Positions 8,277-18,385 of a stretch of DNA of 64,000 nt are shown here, piece after piece; the first letter of the stretch is position 1, and every line of letters begins with the position of its first letter. Below the pieces are notes generated by a model. The model saw only the letters and a program-made list of their open reading frames with translations. It did not search any database and was not told where the DNA came from. The DNA comes from Verrucomicrobiota bacterium (GTDB lineage Bacteria; Verrucomicrobiota; Verrucomicrobiia; Opitutales; Coraliomargaritaceae), in the NCBI GenBank assembly GCA_009937095.1, contig JAACDB010000093.1, forward strand, positions 1-64,000, written 5' to 3'. A program made the translations under genes and the position numbers.

Positions 8277-9392
8277 CTAGTCCACCAGTTCGACTTGCTC
8301 AGTGATTTCGAGGCCGTAGCCGTCGAGTCCCACTACTTTGCGGTTGGTTCCGGAAAGGAGGCGGATCTTACTGAGTCCCAGGGCGACCAGGATTTGCGCC
8401 CCGATGCCGTAGTCGCGGAAGTCCATTTTAGCCGGACCGACGGTTTTGATAGCCGGGCTACCATCTTTTGATTGAACCTGAATGCCGCCTGGAGCCTGCT
8501 CGATATAGAGGAGGACACCGTGACCTTTTTCCGCGATGGATTTTAGGGCGCGGTTGAGTGCTTGATAGCCGCTCATCCCCTTTGCGCGGAAGATATCGGC
8601 GAGGAGGTTTTCGCTCTGCACGCGGACGAGGGTCGGCTCGCCGTCGAGGGTTCCCATGCTGAGGGCAAAGTGCTGGCGGTCATCGAGGACGCTACGGAAG
8701 ACATGCAGGTCAAAGGTTCCGAAGTCGGATACAAAGGGTTCGGTCAAGAGGTGCTCTACGAGGCGGTCACGGGTGTGGCGGTATTCGATGAGGTCCTTGA
8801 TGGAAATCAGTTTGATGCCGTGTTCCTCTTTGAAGCGGATGAGGTCGGGCAGTCGGGCGAGGGAGCCGTCCTCGTTGAGGATTTCACAAATCACACCGCA
8901 GGGGTTGAGTCCGGCGAGTTGGGCGAGATCGATAGCGGCTTCGGTATGCCCTGCGCGCTGGAGAACCCCGCCCGGTTTGGCGCGGAGCGGAAAGACGTGG
9001 CCCGGTTGCACCAAAGCCTCGGGATTGGTTTTCGGGTCGGCCAGGAGGCGAATGGTCTCCGCTCGGTCTGCAGCACTGATGCCGGTGGTGATCCCCTCGG
9101 CCGCGTCCACTGAAACCGCGAAATCGGTCTGATGGGATTCACGGTTTGCCGCAGCCATGGGGCTGATGCCCAGGCGGCGGAGCTCGGGGCCGTGCATGGG
9201 TACACAGATAAGCCCACGCGCATGGCGGATCATCATGTTGACCGCTTCGGGAGTCACCTTGTCGGCGGCAAAGATAAGGTCGCCTTCGTTCTCGCGTGCT
9301 TCGTCGTCGGTCACAATGACAAGTTCGCCGTCGGCAATAGCGCGGATGGCGTCCTCGATGGGATCGAAGGGATTATCGTTTTGCTGCGCCAT
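8277..9392 (-). CDS. ribB: 3,4-dihydroxy-2-butanone 4-phosphate synthase with degenerate RibA-like domain
   Basis: 371 residues. The N-terminal half (about 1-205) is a complete RibB domain that converts ribulose 5-phosphate for riboflavin synthesis: VTDDEARENEGDLIFAAD, FPLRAKPGGVLQRAGHTEAAIDL and CEILNEDGSLARLPDL are intact. The C-terminal half has the frame of GTP cyclohydrolase II (HLLTEPFVSDFGTFDLHVF, then VALGLSKIRLLSGTNRKV), but the zinc-binding segment that should hold three Cys reads VRVQSENLLADIF and has none. So the second half is probably not a cyclohydrolase; it resembles the RibBX type described in Proteobacteria. A separate active RibA is expected elsewhere. No FMN riboswitch is visible upstream. 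Confidence 0.9.
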   Translation of the reverse strand: MAQQNDNPFDPIEDAIRAIADGELVIVTDDEARENEGDLIFAADKVTPEAVNMMIRHARGLICVPMHGPELRRLGISPMAAANRESHQTDFAVSVDAAEGITTGISAADRAETIRLLADPKTNPEALVQPGHVFPLRAKPGGVLQRAGHTEAAIDLAQLAGLNPCGVICEILNEDGSLARLPDLIRFKEEHGIKLISIKDLIEYRHTRDRLVEHLLTEPFVSDFGTFDLHVFRSVLDDRQHFALSMGTLDGEPTLVRVQSENLLADIFRAKGMSGYQALNRALKSIAEKGHGVLLYIEQAPGGIQVQSKDGSPAIKTVGPAKMDFRDYGIGAQILVALGLSKIRLLSGTNRKVVGLDGYGLEITEQVELVD

Positions 9393-9557
9393 AAATAAGA
9401 AGGGGATAGTGTTGCATCAAATGGCTTTTGGGCAAGCGCGAAGGTGGAGGGAGCGTAAGGGGGAGGGGAACCATCCTGAACCACCCCAACCGGACGAGCG
9501 GGTTACTCTTCCTTGAAAGATTCGACCGGCTCATCTCAGGCATGAGGGGTGCTTTTT

Positions 9558-9640
9558 CTCACCACGGAGGCGCGGAGGGGGATGAACATCGAACGTTGAA
9601 TGTTGAAAGCTCTCTGGGTGCTCGGTGTCTCGGTGGTGAA
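9558..9640. repeat. palindromic interspersed repeat, copy A
   Basis: About 83 bp starting CTCACCACGGAGG and ending CGGTGTCTCGGTGGTGAA, so its ends are inverted repeats of each other. The interior contains GAACATCGAACGTTGAA. A longer copy with the same ends and the same internal AACATTCAACGTT motif (opposite strand) lies at 36561-36711. It has no reading frame and looks like a MITE- or REP-like dispersed element between ribB and hrpB. The rest of the 9393-9685 gap shows no other feature. Confidence 0.6.
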
Positions 9641-9685
9641 TAAGGTGGGTTGCGTTTATTGGGGGAAGTAGGCAAGGGTTACAGG

Positions 9686-12249
9686 ATGGAAGCAGGGGCA
9701 CTACCGATTCACGCAGTAGCGGAGGAACTTGTGGCGGGAATCCGCAACGAGGGACGGGTGGTTTTGCGGGCGCCGACGGGTTCGGGAAAATCGACGCAGG
9801 TGCCGCAGATTCTGTTGGATGCGGCGGGGGTTGCGGGTGAGATCGTGGTCTTGCAGCCACGGCGGTTGGCAGCGCGGATGTTGGCGGCGCGGGTAGCGGT
9901 GGAACGCGGGGTCGAGTTGGGCGGGGAGGTCGGTTACCAAATTCGTTTCGACAACCGCACGAGCAAGGCAACGCGTATTCGTTTTGTGACCGAGGCGATT
10001 CTATTGCGACAACTGCTTGCGGATCCGATTTTGCCCGGGGTGGGTGCGATTGTTCTGGACGAGTTTCATGAACGGCATGTGACCAGTGATTTGACTTTAG
10101 CCTGTGCCTTGAGGCCGTGGAGACGGAGCGTCCGGATTTAAAGTTGGTGGTGATGTCGGCGACGCTCGAAATGGACGCGGTGGCAGCATTTTTGAAACCT
10201 GCGGCTTTGGTTGAGGCGATGGGTCGGGCCTATCCCGTAGCGACGCGTTACATGGGAGCGGCTTTGGGGCGCACAGCGGCGCCGGTCTGGAAGCGTGCGG
10301 CTGAGGCATTCAGGGAAGTGGTGCGCGGAGGCGAGACGGGGGATGGTTTGATTTTTATGGCGGGGTCGTATGAAATCCGGCGCACACTGGCGGAATTGGA
10401 GGCCTTGCCGGAATCACGCCCTTACGATTTGTATCCCTTGCACGGGGAACTCGCTGCCGAAGCACAGGATCGGGCAGTACAGCGGGGGGAGCGCCCGAAG
10501 GTGATTATTTCGACCAATGTTGCCGAAACGTCGATTACGATTGAGGGAGTCCGTGTGGTCATTGATGGCGGCGAGGCGCGGGTGGCGCGGTACGATGCCC
10601 GGCGGGGGATCAATGCGCTGCTGGTGGAGCCGATCAGTCGTTCAGCAGCGGAGCAACGCGCAGGTCGGGCGGGTCGTACCGGGCCGGGGATGTGTCTGCG
10701 CTTGTGGTCGGAATCCGAGCACGGCGGTCGTGCCGCTCGGGACACTGCGGAATTGCAACGGGTGGATTTAGCGGAGACGGTGCTTTTGTTGCGCTCGGCG
10801 GGGGTGGAGGACTTGGAGGGATTTGCTTGGTTTGAGCGTCCCTCGCAAGCAGCTCTGGAAAAAGCGGTGGCTTTGTTGGGGACTTTAGGGGCACTCGATG
10901 CCGACGGCAGCTTGACGCAACGCGGGGCCTCCATGGCGCGTTTACCTTTGCATCCGCGTTATGCCCGCATGTTGTTGGAGGCCGCTGAGCGGGGGATTCT
11001 TGGGGTGGTGGTACGGATCGCAGCTTTGAGTCAGGGACGCTCGGTATATCGCGCCAATGCCACCGGGGCATCGCGGGCGCAACAGGTGGAAGTGATTGAG
11101 GACGCATGTGGTGCGGATTCGGACTGGCAGGTGCAGTTGCGCGCTCTCGAAGTGGCAACCGAGGCGAAGTATCGGGTAGCGACTTGTGCGGAACTGGGCA
11201 TCCATGCCGGCGCGGCGCGCCAGGCCTTGAACGCGTCAAAGCAATTACGGCAATTGATTCCTGATTATGGTGGAGATCTGGAGCTGGATGAAAAGGCACG
11301 GGCTAGCGCAGTGGGGTATTGTATTTTATCGGCCTTTTCGGATTTTGTGGCGATGCGCAATGACGGCGGGACGCGGCGCTGTCGTTTGCTCGGGGGGCGT
11401 GGCGGTGAGCTTCGGCGCGAGAGCGTGGTTGAGGGGGAACTTTTGGTGGCAACGGAACAGGAGGAACGGCAGGTGCGCGGTGAGGTGACGGTTTTACTGG
11501 GTATGGCGACCCGAATAGAAACAGAATGTCTGGCTGAGCTTTTTGGGGATGAACTCAAGGATGCCGTGACTACCCGATACGATGCCCAAACACGGCGGGT
11601 CGTTTGTGTGCGGGAGCAAGCTTTTCGGGATTTGATTTTGGGAACCAGTGAATCTGGAGAACCCGATCCTGATGTTGCGGCGACGCTGCTCGCGGCAGAG
11701 GTTGAGGCAGGGCGTTTGAATTTAAAGCAATGGGACGCCTCGGTAGAGGAATGGATACAGCGGGTGAATTTTGTAGCGCGGCATTGTCCGGAAACGGAGA
11801 TTACCGCAATTGATGGGGAGGCGCGGGAATTGTTGATCGGTCAGATTTGTGCCGGGGGAACGAGTTACCGTGCCATCAAAGACCGCCCGGTGTTGCCAGT
11901 GCTCAGGGAATGGGTCGCGCCGGAACAGTTGTATTATTTGGATGCCTACGCGCCCGAGACTTTGGACTTACCCCGTCGGAAGCGTCCGGTGCGCCTGCGT
12001 TACGAACCAGACGGGCGGGTGTTTGTCGCTTCGAAGTTGCAGGATTTTTATGATGTCCCGGGTGGGGATCTACGGGTGGGGAATGGTCAGGTGCCGCTGG
12101 TGATTGAGTTGCTGGCTCCGAGTGGGCGTCCGGCTCATGTGACGGATGACTTGGATGGTTTTTGGGAGGGGGCGTACGAGCATGTGCGCAAGGAACTGGC
12201 GGGACGTTATCCCAAGCACGAGTGGCGGGCGGTTGCTGGGAGGGGGTAG
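9686..12249 (+). pseudogene. hrpB: ATP-dependent helicase HrpB, interrupted by a one-base frameshift
   Basis: Two overlapping frames together encode one HrpB-type DEAH-family helicase. The first (from ATG 9686) carries Walker A APTGSGKSTQ (about residue 28) and DEFHERH; it then runs off-frame into a stop at 10141. The second, open from before 10117, resumes with LEAVETERPDLKLVVMSATLE and carries the later motifs (STNVAETSITIEGV, QRAGRAGRTGPG) and the HrpB C-terminal region to 12249. Restoring one C near 10107-10109 (GCC-TTG to GCC-CTT-G) joins them into about 855 residues without loss. Everything else is intact, so this is a very recent mutation or a sequence error. Cellular role in the family is unclear. 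Confidence 0.88.
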
Positions 12250-12310
12250 AGATGACGTGATTTTCGGCTGGTCAGGGAGGGCGACGCGGGGTTTGCTTTG
12301 GGTTTAACGA

Positions 12311-14179
12311 ATGCGTCTGCTTTGCCTAATTGTTTTTTTGTGTGGGTTGTTATCGCCGGTGGCGGGAACGGGCCTGGATGCCATTGCTCCGAGTGCGCCG
12401 GTGAAGGATTTTCGTTTTCCAAATTTTGGGCCCAATGGATATACGCAATGGGTCTTGCGGGGTGCGAAGGGAATCTATGACGGACCGGAACAGATTCGGG
12501 TAGAGGGGATGCGTTTGCGGGTATACACCGGGGACGAGCGGATGGCGGTGGAGTTAAGTATGGACAGTCCTATGGCGGCCTTGCGTCTGCAGGAGAACCG
12601 CGCGGAATCGGAGGAATCGATCCGGATCGCGGGAGCGAATTTTGAGATCACGGGGATGGGATGGACTTGGAACGGGGACGATAAGGATATCGTGGTTTCC
12701 AATGACGCGCGGGTGGAATTCACGCAGGCGATTTTAAGTGATGAGGGCGCAGCGAAGGGATCACAGGTCGCAGCTGAAGCAGCGGGCTTGACGGTGGTGC
12801 GCAGTGAATCCTTGCGTCTCAAGACCACGGCGGAGGATTTTGCCTTTGATTTCAAGGGCTCGGTGGAAGCGGAATCGGGGGCGATGCGTTTATCGAGTGA
12901 GCGTTTACTGGCGACGGCAGATACGCCTCAAGGGAGTGCTGCCAGTGGCATTCCGATGGGTGGCGAATTAGAAGGCTTGAGAGATTTATTGGCAGAGGGT
13001 TCCGTGGTTTTGGTAGAGGGTGAGCGCCGTTTGAAGGCTGAACGGGCGCGGTTTTATCCCGGCACGGAGGTCGTTGAATTGGAAGGCGCGGTACAGGTGG
13101 AAGCAGCGGGTGCGCTGATCAATGGGGAACAGATTCGGAGTGCAGGCGGTGAGGTGGTCATTACGGGAAAAGAAGGGGTGAGTCGGGCGCAAATGGTATT
13201 GGTACAGGCGGGCGGCTTGGGTCTCTCGGGCCAATCGAGTTTGGAAGAGGTCACCATCATTCATGCGGATGAAATTGTGATGCAGGAATTGGAGGCATCG
13301 ACGGAGTTTGAATTTGAGGGGCGGGTAGAAATTTCCTCCGGGACGCTGACCTTGCGGGCGGAGTATTTAACGGTGGTTTCTGAGCCGGCTGAAGGGGAAG
13401 CGAAGGAGATCGAGGGAGATTTGCCCGTGGGGGAGGTGCGTGAATTGTATGCACGCGGTTCGGTCTATATTGAAGATGACGGGATGGAAGTTCAGACCGA
13501 GGAGGCGCGTTTTTTTCCGAATCAGGAAAAGGCGAAGTTGTGGGGGAATCCTCGTTTGAGTCGTGAAGGTGCGGTTGTTTCCGGAGCGCGGATGGATTTA
13601 TCGCCGGAAAAGGCCTGGGTTTATGGCGAGGGGGAACGACGGGTGCGGGGCTTGTTGCCGGAGTTGCCGAATTTGGGCTATGATGATTTCGGAGGGGATG
13701 CGAAGGAATCGGAAACGCCGAGCATCGCGAAGGAGGCGACCTTGATTGAGAGTGAAAGCCTTGAGATGCGTGAGATGGACTGGGGGCATTTGTACACGTT
13801 TAGGGACTCGGTGCAGGTGACCGGGACGAATTTATTGGCGACCTGCGGTGAGATGAAGGTGCGCGCAACGCGGGAAGCAAAGGCTGAAACTGCGGAGGAG
13901 AGCTTGATGGGTGCCATGCAGATTACGGAGATTTTTGCGCGTGAGTCGGTGCAGATCGAACAGGAAGGGCGGGTGACCCGCTCGGAGACTGCTTTGATCG
14001 ATCCCCTGGGTTCGCGTTTGGTACTCGAGGGGAACGCACAGGTGGATGACGCCCGCGGGCAGGTTCGTGGTGAGCGCTTGATTTTGAATCAGGGCGAACG
14101 CCGGGCAATCGTGGAAGGGGGCCCGGGAGGGAAGCGCGCACGGGTGACGCTGCCGGAATTGCCGAAAACGCGGGATTGA
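12311..14179 (+). CDS. OstA/LptA-LptC-like periplasmic LPS-transport protein
   Basis: 622 residues with an N-terminal signal peptide (MRLLCLIVFLCGLLSPVAG). The rest is a long series of short alternating beta strands: repeated blocks of the form LRLSSERLLAT, ARFYPGTEVVELEGAV, AEYLTVVSE, EARFFPNQEKAKLWG and ERLILNQGERRAIVEGG, which are the recurring features of the OstA/LptA/LptC jellyroll. It would form part of the periplasmic LPS bridge. It is far longer than E. coli LptA or LptC (about 185-190 residues), suggesting several jellyrolls in one chain. The lptB gene begins just after it, which fixes the context. Confidence 0.78.
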   Translation: MRLLCLIVFLCGLLSPVAGTGLDAIAPSAPVKDFRFPNFGPNGYTQWVLRGAKGIYDGPEQIRVEGMRLRVYTGDERMAVELSMDSPMAALRLQENRAESEESIRIAGANFEITGMGWTWNGDDKDIVVSNDARVEFTQAILSDEGAAKGSQVAAEAAGLTVVRSESLRLKTTAEDFAFDFKGSVEAESGAMRLSSERLLATADTPQGSAASGIPMGGELEGLRDLLAEGSVVLVEGERRLKAERARFYPGTEVVELEGAVQVEAAGALINGEQIRSAGGEVVITGKEGVSRAQMVLVQAGGLGLSGQSSLEEVTIIHADEIVMQELEASTEFEFEGRVEISSGTLTLRAEYLTVVSEPAEGEAKEIEGDLPVGEVRELYARGSVYIEDDGMEVQTEEARFFPNQEKAKLWGNPRLSREGAVVSGARMDLSPEKAWVYGEGERRVRGLLPELPNLGYDDFGGDAKESETPSIAKEATLIESESLEMREMDWGHLYTFRDSVQVTGTNLLATCGEMKVRATREAKAETAEESLMGAMQITEIFARESVQIEQEGRVTRSETALIDPLGSRLVLEGNAQVDDARGQVRGERLILNQGERRAIVEGGPGGKRARVTLPELPKTRD

Positions 14180-14235
14180 TAGTTGCCAAGGACGAAGTTG
14201 CAGTCAGCTTAAAGCATGGAAATTTTTATAAAGTA

Positions 14236-14976
14236 ATGGCAGAGCAGGCACCAGTTGAGCGTATTCGAACCCGCGACCTGAAGAAGGAATACGGGAAACG
14301 CAACGTCGTTGACGGGGTGGATCTCGAGATTTCAGCAGGCGAGATCGTTGGTTTGCTGGGGCCGAACGGCGCGGGTAAGACGACCTCGTTTTATATGATT
14401 GTGGGTTTAGTGCCTGCGACCAGTGGGGAAGTATTTTTGAATGATTCGCCCCTCACGGAATTGCCGATGTATCAACGGGCTCGGCTTGGCTTGGGCTATT
14501 TGCCGCAGGAACCATCGATTTTTCGCAAGATGACGGTGGCAGAAAATATCCGTGCGGTGGTGGAGACCCTTCCCTCGAACAAGGCCGAACAGACGGCCCG
14601 GGTGGAAGAGCATTTGTCGGAGTTGAGCTTGACGGAATTGGCGAATCAGAAGGCCTACACTTTGAGTGGAGGCGAGCGTCGCCGTTTAGAGATCTCGCGC
14701 GCCCTGGTGACGCGCCCGAAGTTTTTGTTGATGGATGAACCCTTCAGTGGTGTGGATCCGATCAGCGTGAGTGAGGTGCAGAAGATTATTATAACTTTAA
14801 AAGACCGTGGCATTGGGGTTTTGATAACCGACCACAATGTCCGCGAGACCCTCAGTATTGTTGACCGCGCGTATTTGATGCATCAGGGGCGGGTTTTAAG
14901 CGAGGGCACGAGTGATTTTCTTATTAACGATCCACAAAGCCGAGAGTTTTACCTCGGGGAAAATTTCAATATTTAG
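14236..14976 (+). CDS. lptB: LPS export ABC transporter ATPase
   Basis: About 246 residues from ATG 14236 (the open frame begins at 14176 but [12 protein letters not shown] is the natural start). ABC ATPase with Walker [16 protein letters not shown]-loop [14 protein letters not shown] (the LptB form), signature [15 protein letters not shown], Walker [14 protein letters not shown] and H-loop [12 protein letters not shown]. LptB powers extraction of LPS from the inner membrane. The order OstA/LptC-like - lptB - hprK is a shortened form of the proteobacterial lptC-lptA-lptB-rpoN-ptsN-hprK neighbourhood. Confidence 0.95.
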   Translation: MAEQAPVERIRTRDLKKEYGKRNVVDGVDLEISAGEIVGLLGPNGAGKTTSFYMIVGLVPATSGEVFLNDSPLTELPMYQRARLGLGYLPQEPSIFRKMTVAENIRAVVETLPSNKAEQTARVEEHLSELSLTELANQKAYTLSGGERRRLEISRALVTRPKFLLMDEPFSGVDPISVSEVQKIIITLKDRGIGVLITDHNVRETLSIVDRAYLMHQGRVLSEGTSDFLINDPQSREFYLGENFNI

Positions 14977-14990
14977 AAAAGGAGGAAGGG

Positions 14991-15959
14991 ATGCCTAAGA
15001 ATCAGAAACTACAAACCAAATTCGTGGAAGCGATTCCGGTGCGTGATTTTTATGAATCCTTCAGAGAGCCTCTGGAATTGGATTGTATCGCAGGGGAAGC
15101 CGGCTTGGACGGAATGATTCGGGAGCGCAGTTTGAATCGTCCCGCGCTGGCGGTGACCGGATATTACAAATATTTTGCCTCAAAACGCATTCAGCTTTTC
15201 GGGGCGGGTGAAATGGGGTACCTGCGTGATTTAAAACGCGACGAAGAGGCCAAGGTCTTAAGGGAGATGTTTGAAAAGAAGGTGCCGTGTATTTTGGTTT
15301 CGCGGAATCTTTCACCCTCAAAGGTGATGCAGGAATTGGCGAAGACCTACAAGACGCCCTTGATACGCTCGCCCTTAAAATCGAAAACCATCACCACGGA
15401 GGCGACGCTCTTGCTGGAAGAAAAGTTCGCACCCCGAACGCATATCCATGGCACCTTGATGGACATCAAGGGAATTGGAACGCTCATCTGCGGAGAGAGT
15501 GGGGTGGGTAAGAGTGAATGTGCGCTGGCATTGATTGAACGCGGGCATAGTTTGGTGGCGGATGATTTAACGCATATTCGGCGCTTGAGTGATCGCGAGT
15601 TGATAGGCACCTCGGCAGAATTGAGTCGTGGTTATATGGAATGCCGGGGGCTGGGGATCATAAATATTGCGGAGCTATTTGGGGTGCGGTCAGTGCGCCT
15701 GCGGAAGGGAATTGATTTGGTAATTAATTTCGTCGCGTGGACTCCGGGGATGCATGAAGAGCGAACGGGTCTTGAGGAAAACACGGTGGAAATCCTTGGG
15801 CTCAAGGTTCCAACCATGGAGATTCCGGTGCGTCCCGGTCGTGACATGGCTCGCTTGGTTGAAGTTGCCTCGATGTCCCAGGCTTTGAAATTAATGGGTC
15901 ATGATTCCGCAAAGGAATTCAACGAGCGTTTGATCGCCAACATGACAGAAAAAAAATAA
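14991..15959 (+). CDS. hprK: HPr kinase/phosphorylase
   Basis: 322 residues. N-terminal domain (about 1-135) followed by the kinase domain with P-loop [19 protein letters not shown] (about 162-180), [10 protein letters not shown], and the HprK signature [18 protein letters not shown], ending with [17 protein letters not shown]. It phosphorylates and dephosphorylates HPr on Ser-46, a regulatory use of the phosphotransferase system. A strong Shine-Dalgarno (AAGGAGGAAGGG) sits directly before ATG 14991, 14 bp after lptB. No ptsH is in this window, but an EIIA domain occurs at 59747-61987. Confidence 0.95.
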   Translation: MPKNQKLQTKFVEAIPVRDFYESFREPLELDCIAGEAGLDGMIRERSLNRPALAVTGYYKYFASKRIQLFGAGEMGYLRDLKRDEEAKVLREMFEKKVPCILVSRNLSPSKVMQELAKTYKTPLIRSPLKSKTITTEATLLLEEKFAPRTHIHGTLMDIKGIGTLICGESGVGKSECALALIERGHSLVADDLTHIRRLSDRELIGTSAELSRGYMECRGLGIINIAELFGVRSVRLRKGIDLVINFVAWTPGMHEERTGLEENTVEILGLKVPTMEIPVRPGRDMARLVEVASMSQALKLMGHDSAKEFNERLIANMTEKK

Positions 15960-15962
15960 GGG

Positions 15963-15994
15963 TACGCCGATTTTTCGGCGGAGTTGTTTTTTTG
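15963..15994 (+). terminator. intrinsic terminator after hprK
   Basis: Stem CGCCGA/TCGGCG with a TTTT loop, followed within a few bases by GTTGTTTTTTT. It lies immediately after the hprK stop and closes the lptB-hprK unit. Confidence 0.7.
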
Positions 15995-15999
15995 ATGAA

Positions 16000-16434
16000 A
16001 TCGGTTTTGCGGGCACCATTTCCAAGGTACGGAAAATGCAGATTTAGAGGGGTTAATGAAATTGTACTGGCAGCCCGAGCTGGTTCATTTTTATCAATAA
16101 AAGTTATTCAAGTGGCAGTGTGAATAACTTGTGCAGAAGTTGCCCTTGCAAAGCCCTTGGGGGATTCCTTTTCATATTGGGGCTGGTTAATTTTAATTTG
16201 AACTTTCGATTTTAGCAAACCGGCTGAACACCCACAAAATTACTACCCCTATCAGAATAAATCCACAAACCCTTATTAAACAAGATCTTACCTAGTTTTG
16301 TTATTTGGCTTCATCTCACTTTTTAACAATTATTACATTTTTTGACTGTTCCTTTGTCTTGATTCCCTCCAATGTGACGGGTTCATGAATTTAAGGCTCT
16401 CTAAAGTGTGAATAAAACCGTTTTTTCAAGCAAT
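16000..16434. other. candidate oriC / dnaA regulatory region
   Basis: An AT-rich non-coding stretch of about 430 bp directly upstream of dnaA. It holds two exact TTATTCACA DnaA boxes on the minus strand, at 16119-16127 and at 16407-16415, the latter overlapping the first possible dnaA start. The first box is one arm of a perfect 10-bp inverted repeat, AAGTTATTCA (16101-16110) and TGAATAACTT (16121-16130). A weaker box-like AAATCCACA is at 16259-16267. The segment 16270-16370 is rich in A and T (TTTTTAACAATTATTACAT), as in an unwinding element. It could be the origin or only the dnaA autoregulatory region. Confidence 0.5.
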
Positions 16435-17859
16435 ATGTCCAGTTCGTCCGCCACATTAAATCTTTGGGATACTCTTACCATTGAACTGAAGCAGATTTTC
16501 CCGGCTGAGTTGTATGATATGTGGTTTGACGGGCTTGCATTTGTAGGCGAAACCGAGCGCTGTTTAACCATCAGTGCCCCCAACGATTTTAATGCGATTT
16601 GGATAGAGAATAATTACCTGGATGTCATCTCGCAAAAAGCGCGAACTTTGACCGGCCGCGCGATCACCGTTAAGGTTACGGTAGATTCCGCCAAGGGAGC
16701 CTCTGCTGAGGCAGGCGAGGGTGCGGTTACAACCAGCGGAATCCGTCAAGCGGGCATCACGGGGAATCGAAATACCAGTACCCGCGAAAGCGAATCCAGT
16801 CGTTTTGCAGAAAAACCCCGTGGAAGCGGTGCGATTTTAAACCCGCGCAACACCTTTGATAATTTTGTGGTGGGTTCGGGGAATCAGTTGGCGCATGCCG
16901 CGAGTATTGCGGTGGCGAACGCTCCGGGTCGCGCCTACAATCCACTTTTTGTTTACGGTGAGACCGGTTTGGGCAAGACGCACTTAATGCACGCAGTGGC
17001 ACATCAAATGTTGAGCAACAACCCCAAGGCGCACATTGCGTATGTTTCAACGGAGAAATTCACGAATGAATTCATTCATGCGATCCGTGAAAAGAAACTT
17101 TCGAAATTCCGCAAGTACTACCGCAATGTCGATGCGCTCTTGGTGGACGACATCCACTTCCTCTCCGGTAAGGAAGGTACACAGGAAGAGTTTTTCCACA
17201 CCTTTAACGATTTGTTTGAATCGGGACGCCAGATCTTCCTCGCGAGTGATCGCCCTGCCAATGAGATTGAACGCCTCGAGAATCGTCTGGTATCACGTTT
17301 CCAATGGGGTCTGGTGACAGACATTCAAGCGCCGGATTTTGAGACACGGGTTGCTATTTTACGCAAGAAGGCCGCTTCGATGCGTTTGGAGTTGGATGAC
17401 GAGGTCATGGAATTTCTTGCTGAGCGGGTTTCGCGGAATGTGCGCCGGATGGAAGGGGCGCTTACGCGGATAGCGAGTTATAATTCCCTGATTGACCAGT
17501 CCTTGGATCTGGAAGCGGTGGAGCGACTTTTAAGTGATCTTTTTCAGGAAGAGGCCGCTGCGAAGGCTACGGTCAACCAAATCCAAAACAAAGTTTCGGA
17601 TTATTATAAGATTCGCTTCAGTGAACTAGTGGGTCGCCGCCGCACCAGTGCGATTGTCTTTCCCCGACAGGTTGCCATGTATATCTCGCGCACATTGACG
17701 AGTGATCCACTTAAATCAATTGGCGAGGCCTTTGGAGGCCGGGACCATGGTACCGTGATCCACGCCTGCAAGCAGGTAGAAAACATGATGGAGCAGGATG
17801 CCACGGTTAAACGTGCGGTGGACTACTTGATCAAACAATTGGCGAGCAACCGGGCTTAG
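16408..17859 (+). CDS. dnaA: chromosomal replication initiator DnaA
   Basis: 483 residues from GTG 16408, or 474 from ATG 16435 ([14 protein letters not shown]), which may be the real start because the GTG lies inside a DnaA box. N-terminal domain I ([22 protein letters not shown]), a low-complexity linker, then AAA+ domain with [18 protein letters not shown], Walker [16 protein letters not shown] (about 183), Walker [12 protein letters not shown], and C-terminal domain IV with the DnaA box-binding signature [16 protein letters not shown] (about 440). It binds DnaA boxes and opens the origin. Complete. Confidence 0.97.
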   Translation: MNKTVFSSNMSSSSATLNLWDTLTIELKQIFPAELYDMWFDGLAFVGETERCLTISAPNDFNAIWIENNYLDVISQKARTLTGRAITVKVTVDSAKGASAEAGEGAVTTSGIRQAGITGNRNTSTRESESSRFAEKPRGSGAILNPRNTFDNFVVGSGNQLAHAASIAVANAPGRAYNPLFVYGETGLGKTHLMHAVAHQMLSNNPKAHIAYVSTEKFTNEFIHAIREKKLSKFRKYYRNVDALLVDDIHFLSGKEGTQEEFFHTFNDLFESGRQIFLASDRPANEIERLENRLVSRFQWGLVTDIQAPDFETRVAILRKKAASMRLELDDEVMEFLAERVSRNVRRMEGALTRIASYNSLIDQSLDLEAVERLLSDLFQEEAAAKATVNQIQNKVSDYYKIRFSELVGRRRTSAIVFPRQVAMYISRTLTSDPLKSIGEAFGGRDHGTVIHACKQVENMMEQDATVKRAVDYLIKQLASNRA

Positions 17860-17905
17860 GCAGTCCTCTGAGGACCCGCATCTAAAAGGCAAAGGGGCTT
17901 GAATT

Positions 17906-18367
17906 ATGGAATTGACCGACGAACAAATTGAAATCGTTAAGGATTGGGTGCGCTCGGGCGAATCGCTAGCAACGGTGCAGAACCGTTTGCGGGAAGATTT
18001 TAAAGTGGCGATGACCTACATGGATGTGCGCTTTCTGGGGGATGATTTGAATGTGGTTTCTGAAGTGGTTGAAACGCCCGAGGTGGAGGAATCCACAGAA
18101 GCCGGAGCGGATGCTGTTGCGGAAGAAGCCGAGGTGCTTGAACCGGAGCTTGGAGTCCGCGTTGAGGTAGATGCCATCAAACGACCGGGTGCGCTTTTGA
18201 GCGGAACTGTGGTTTTCAGTGACGGCAAAAATATGAGCTGGCAATTGGATGCCTCCGGTCAATTGGGTCTGCTTCCTGGAGAAGACCCCGAATACCGCCC
18301 CAGTCCCGAGGACGTGCAGGCCTTCCAAGCAGAGTTGGCGCAGGTGGTACAGTCTCAGGGTTATTAA
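17906..18367 (+). CDS. uncharacterised acidic protein downstream of dnaA
   Basis: 153 residues, not recognised. Residues 1-48 look like a compact helical module (LTDEQIEIVKDWVRSGESLATVQNRL ending LGDD), residues 50-75 are a Glu/Ala/Val-rich low-complexity linker, and 78-125 form a beta-rich segment (VRVEVDAIKRPGALLSGTVV ... WQLDASGQLGLLPG) with a short helix at the end. It begins 46 bp after dnaA in the same direction, and a GTCCTCTGAGGAC palindrome lies between. The start ATG 17906 is preceded by AAAGGGGC. Co-transcription with dnaA is possible; no function is assigned. Confidence 0.75.
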   Translation: MELTDEQIEIVKDWVRSGESLATVQNRLREDFKVAMTYMDVRFLGDDLNVVSEVVETPEVEESTEAGADAVAEEAEVLEPELGVRVEVDAIKRPGALLSGTVVFSDGKNMSWQLDASGQLGLLPGEDPEYRPSPEDVQAFQAELAQVVQSQGY

Positions 18368-18385
18368 GCGACTGCGACCGTTGGT

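Noticed and set aside
9393-9685. FMN riboswitch upstream of the ribB gene
   Set aside because: No match to the conserved riboswitch blocks was seen on the minus strand.
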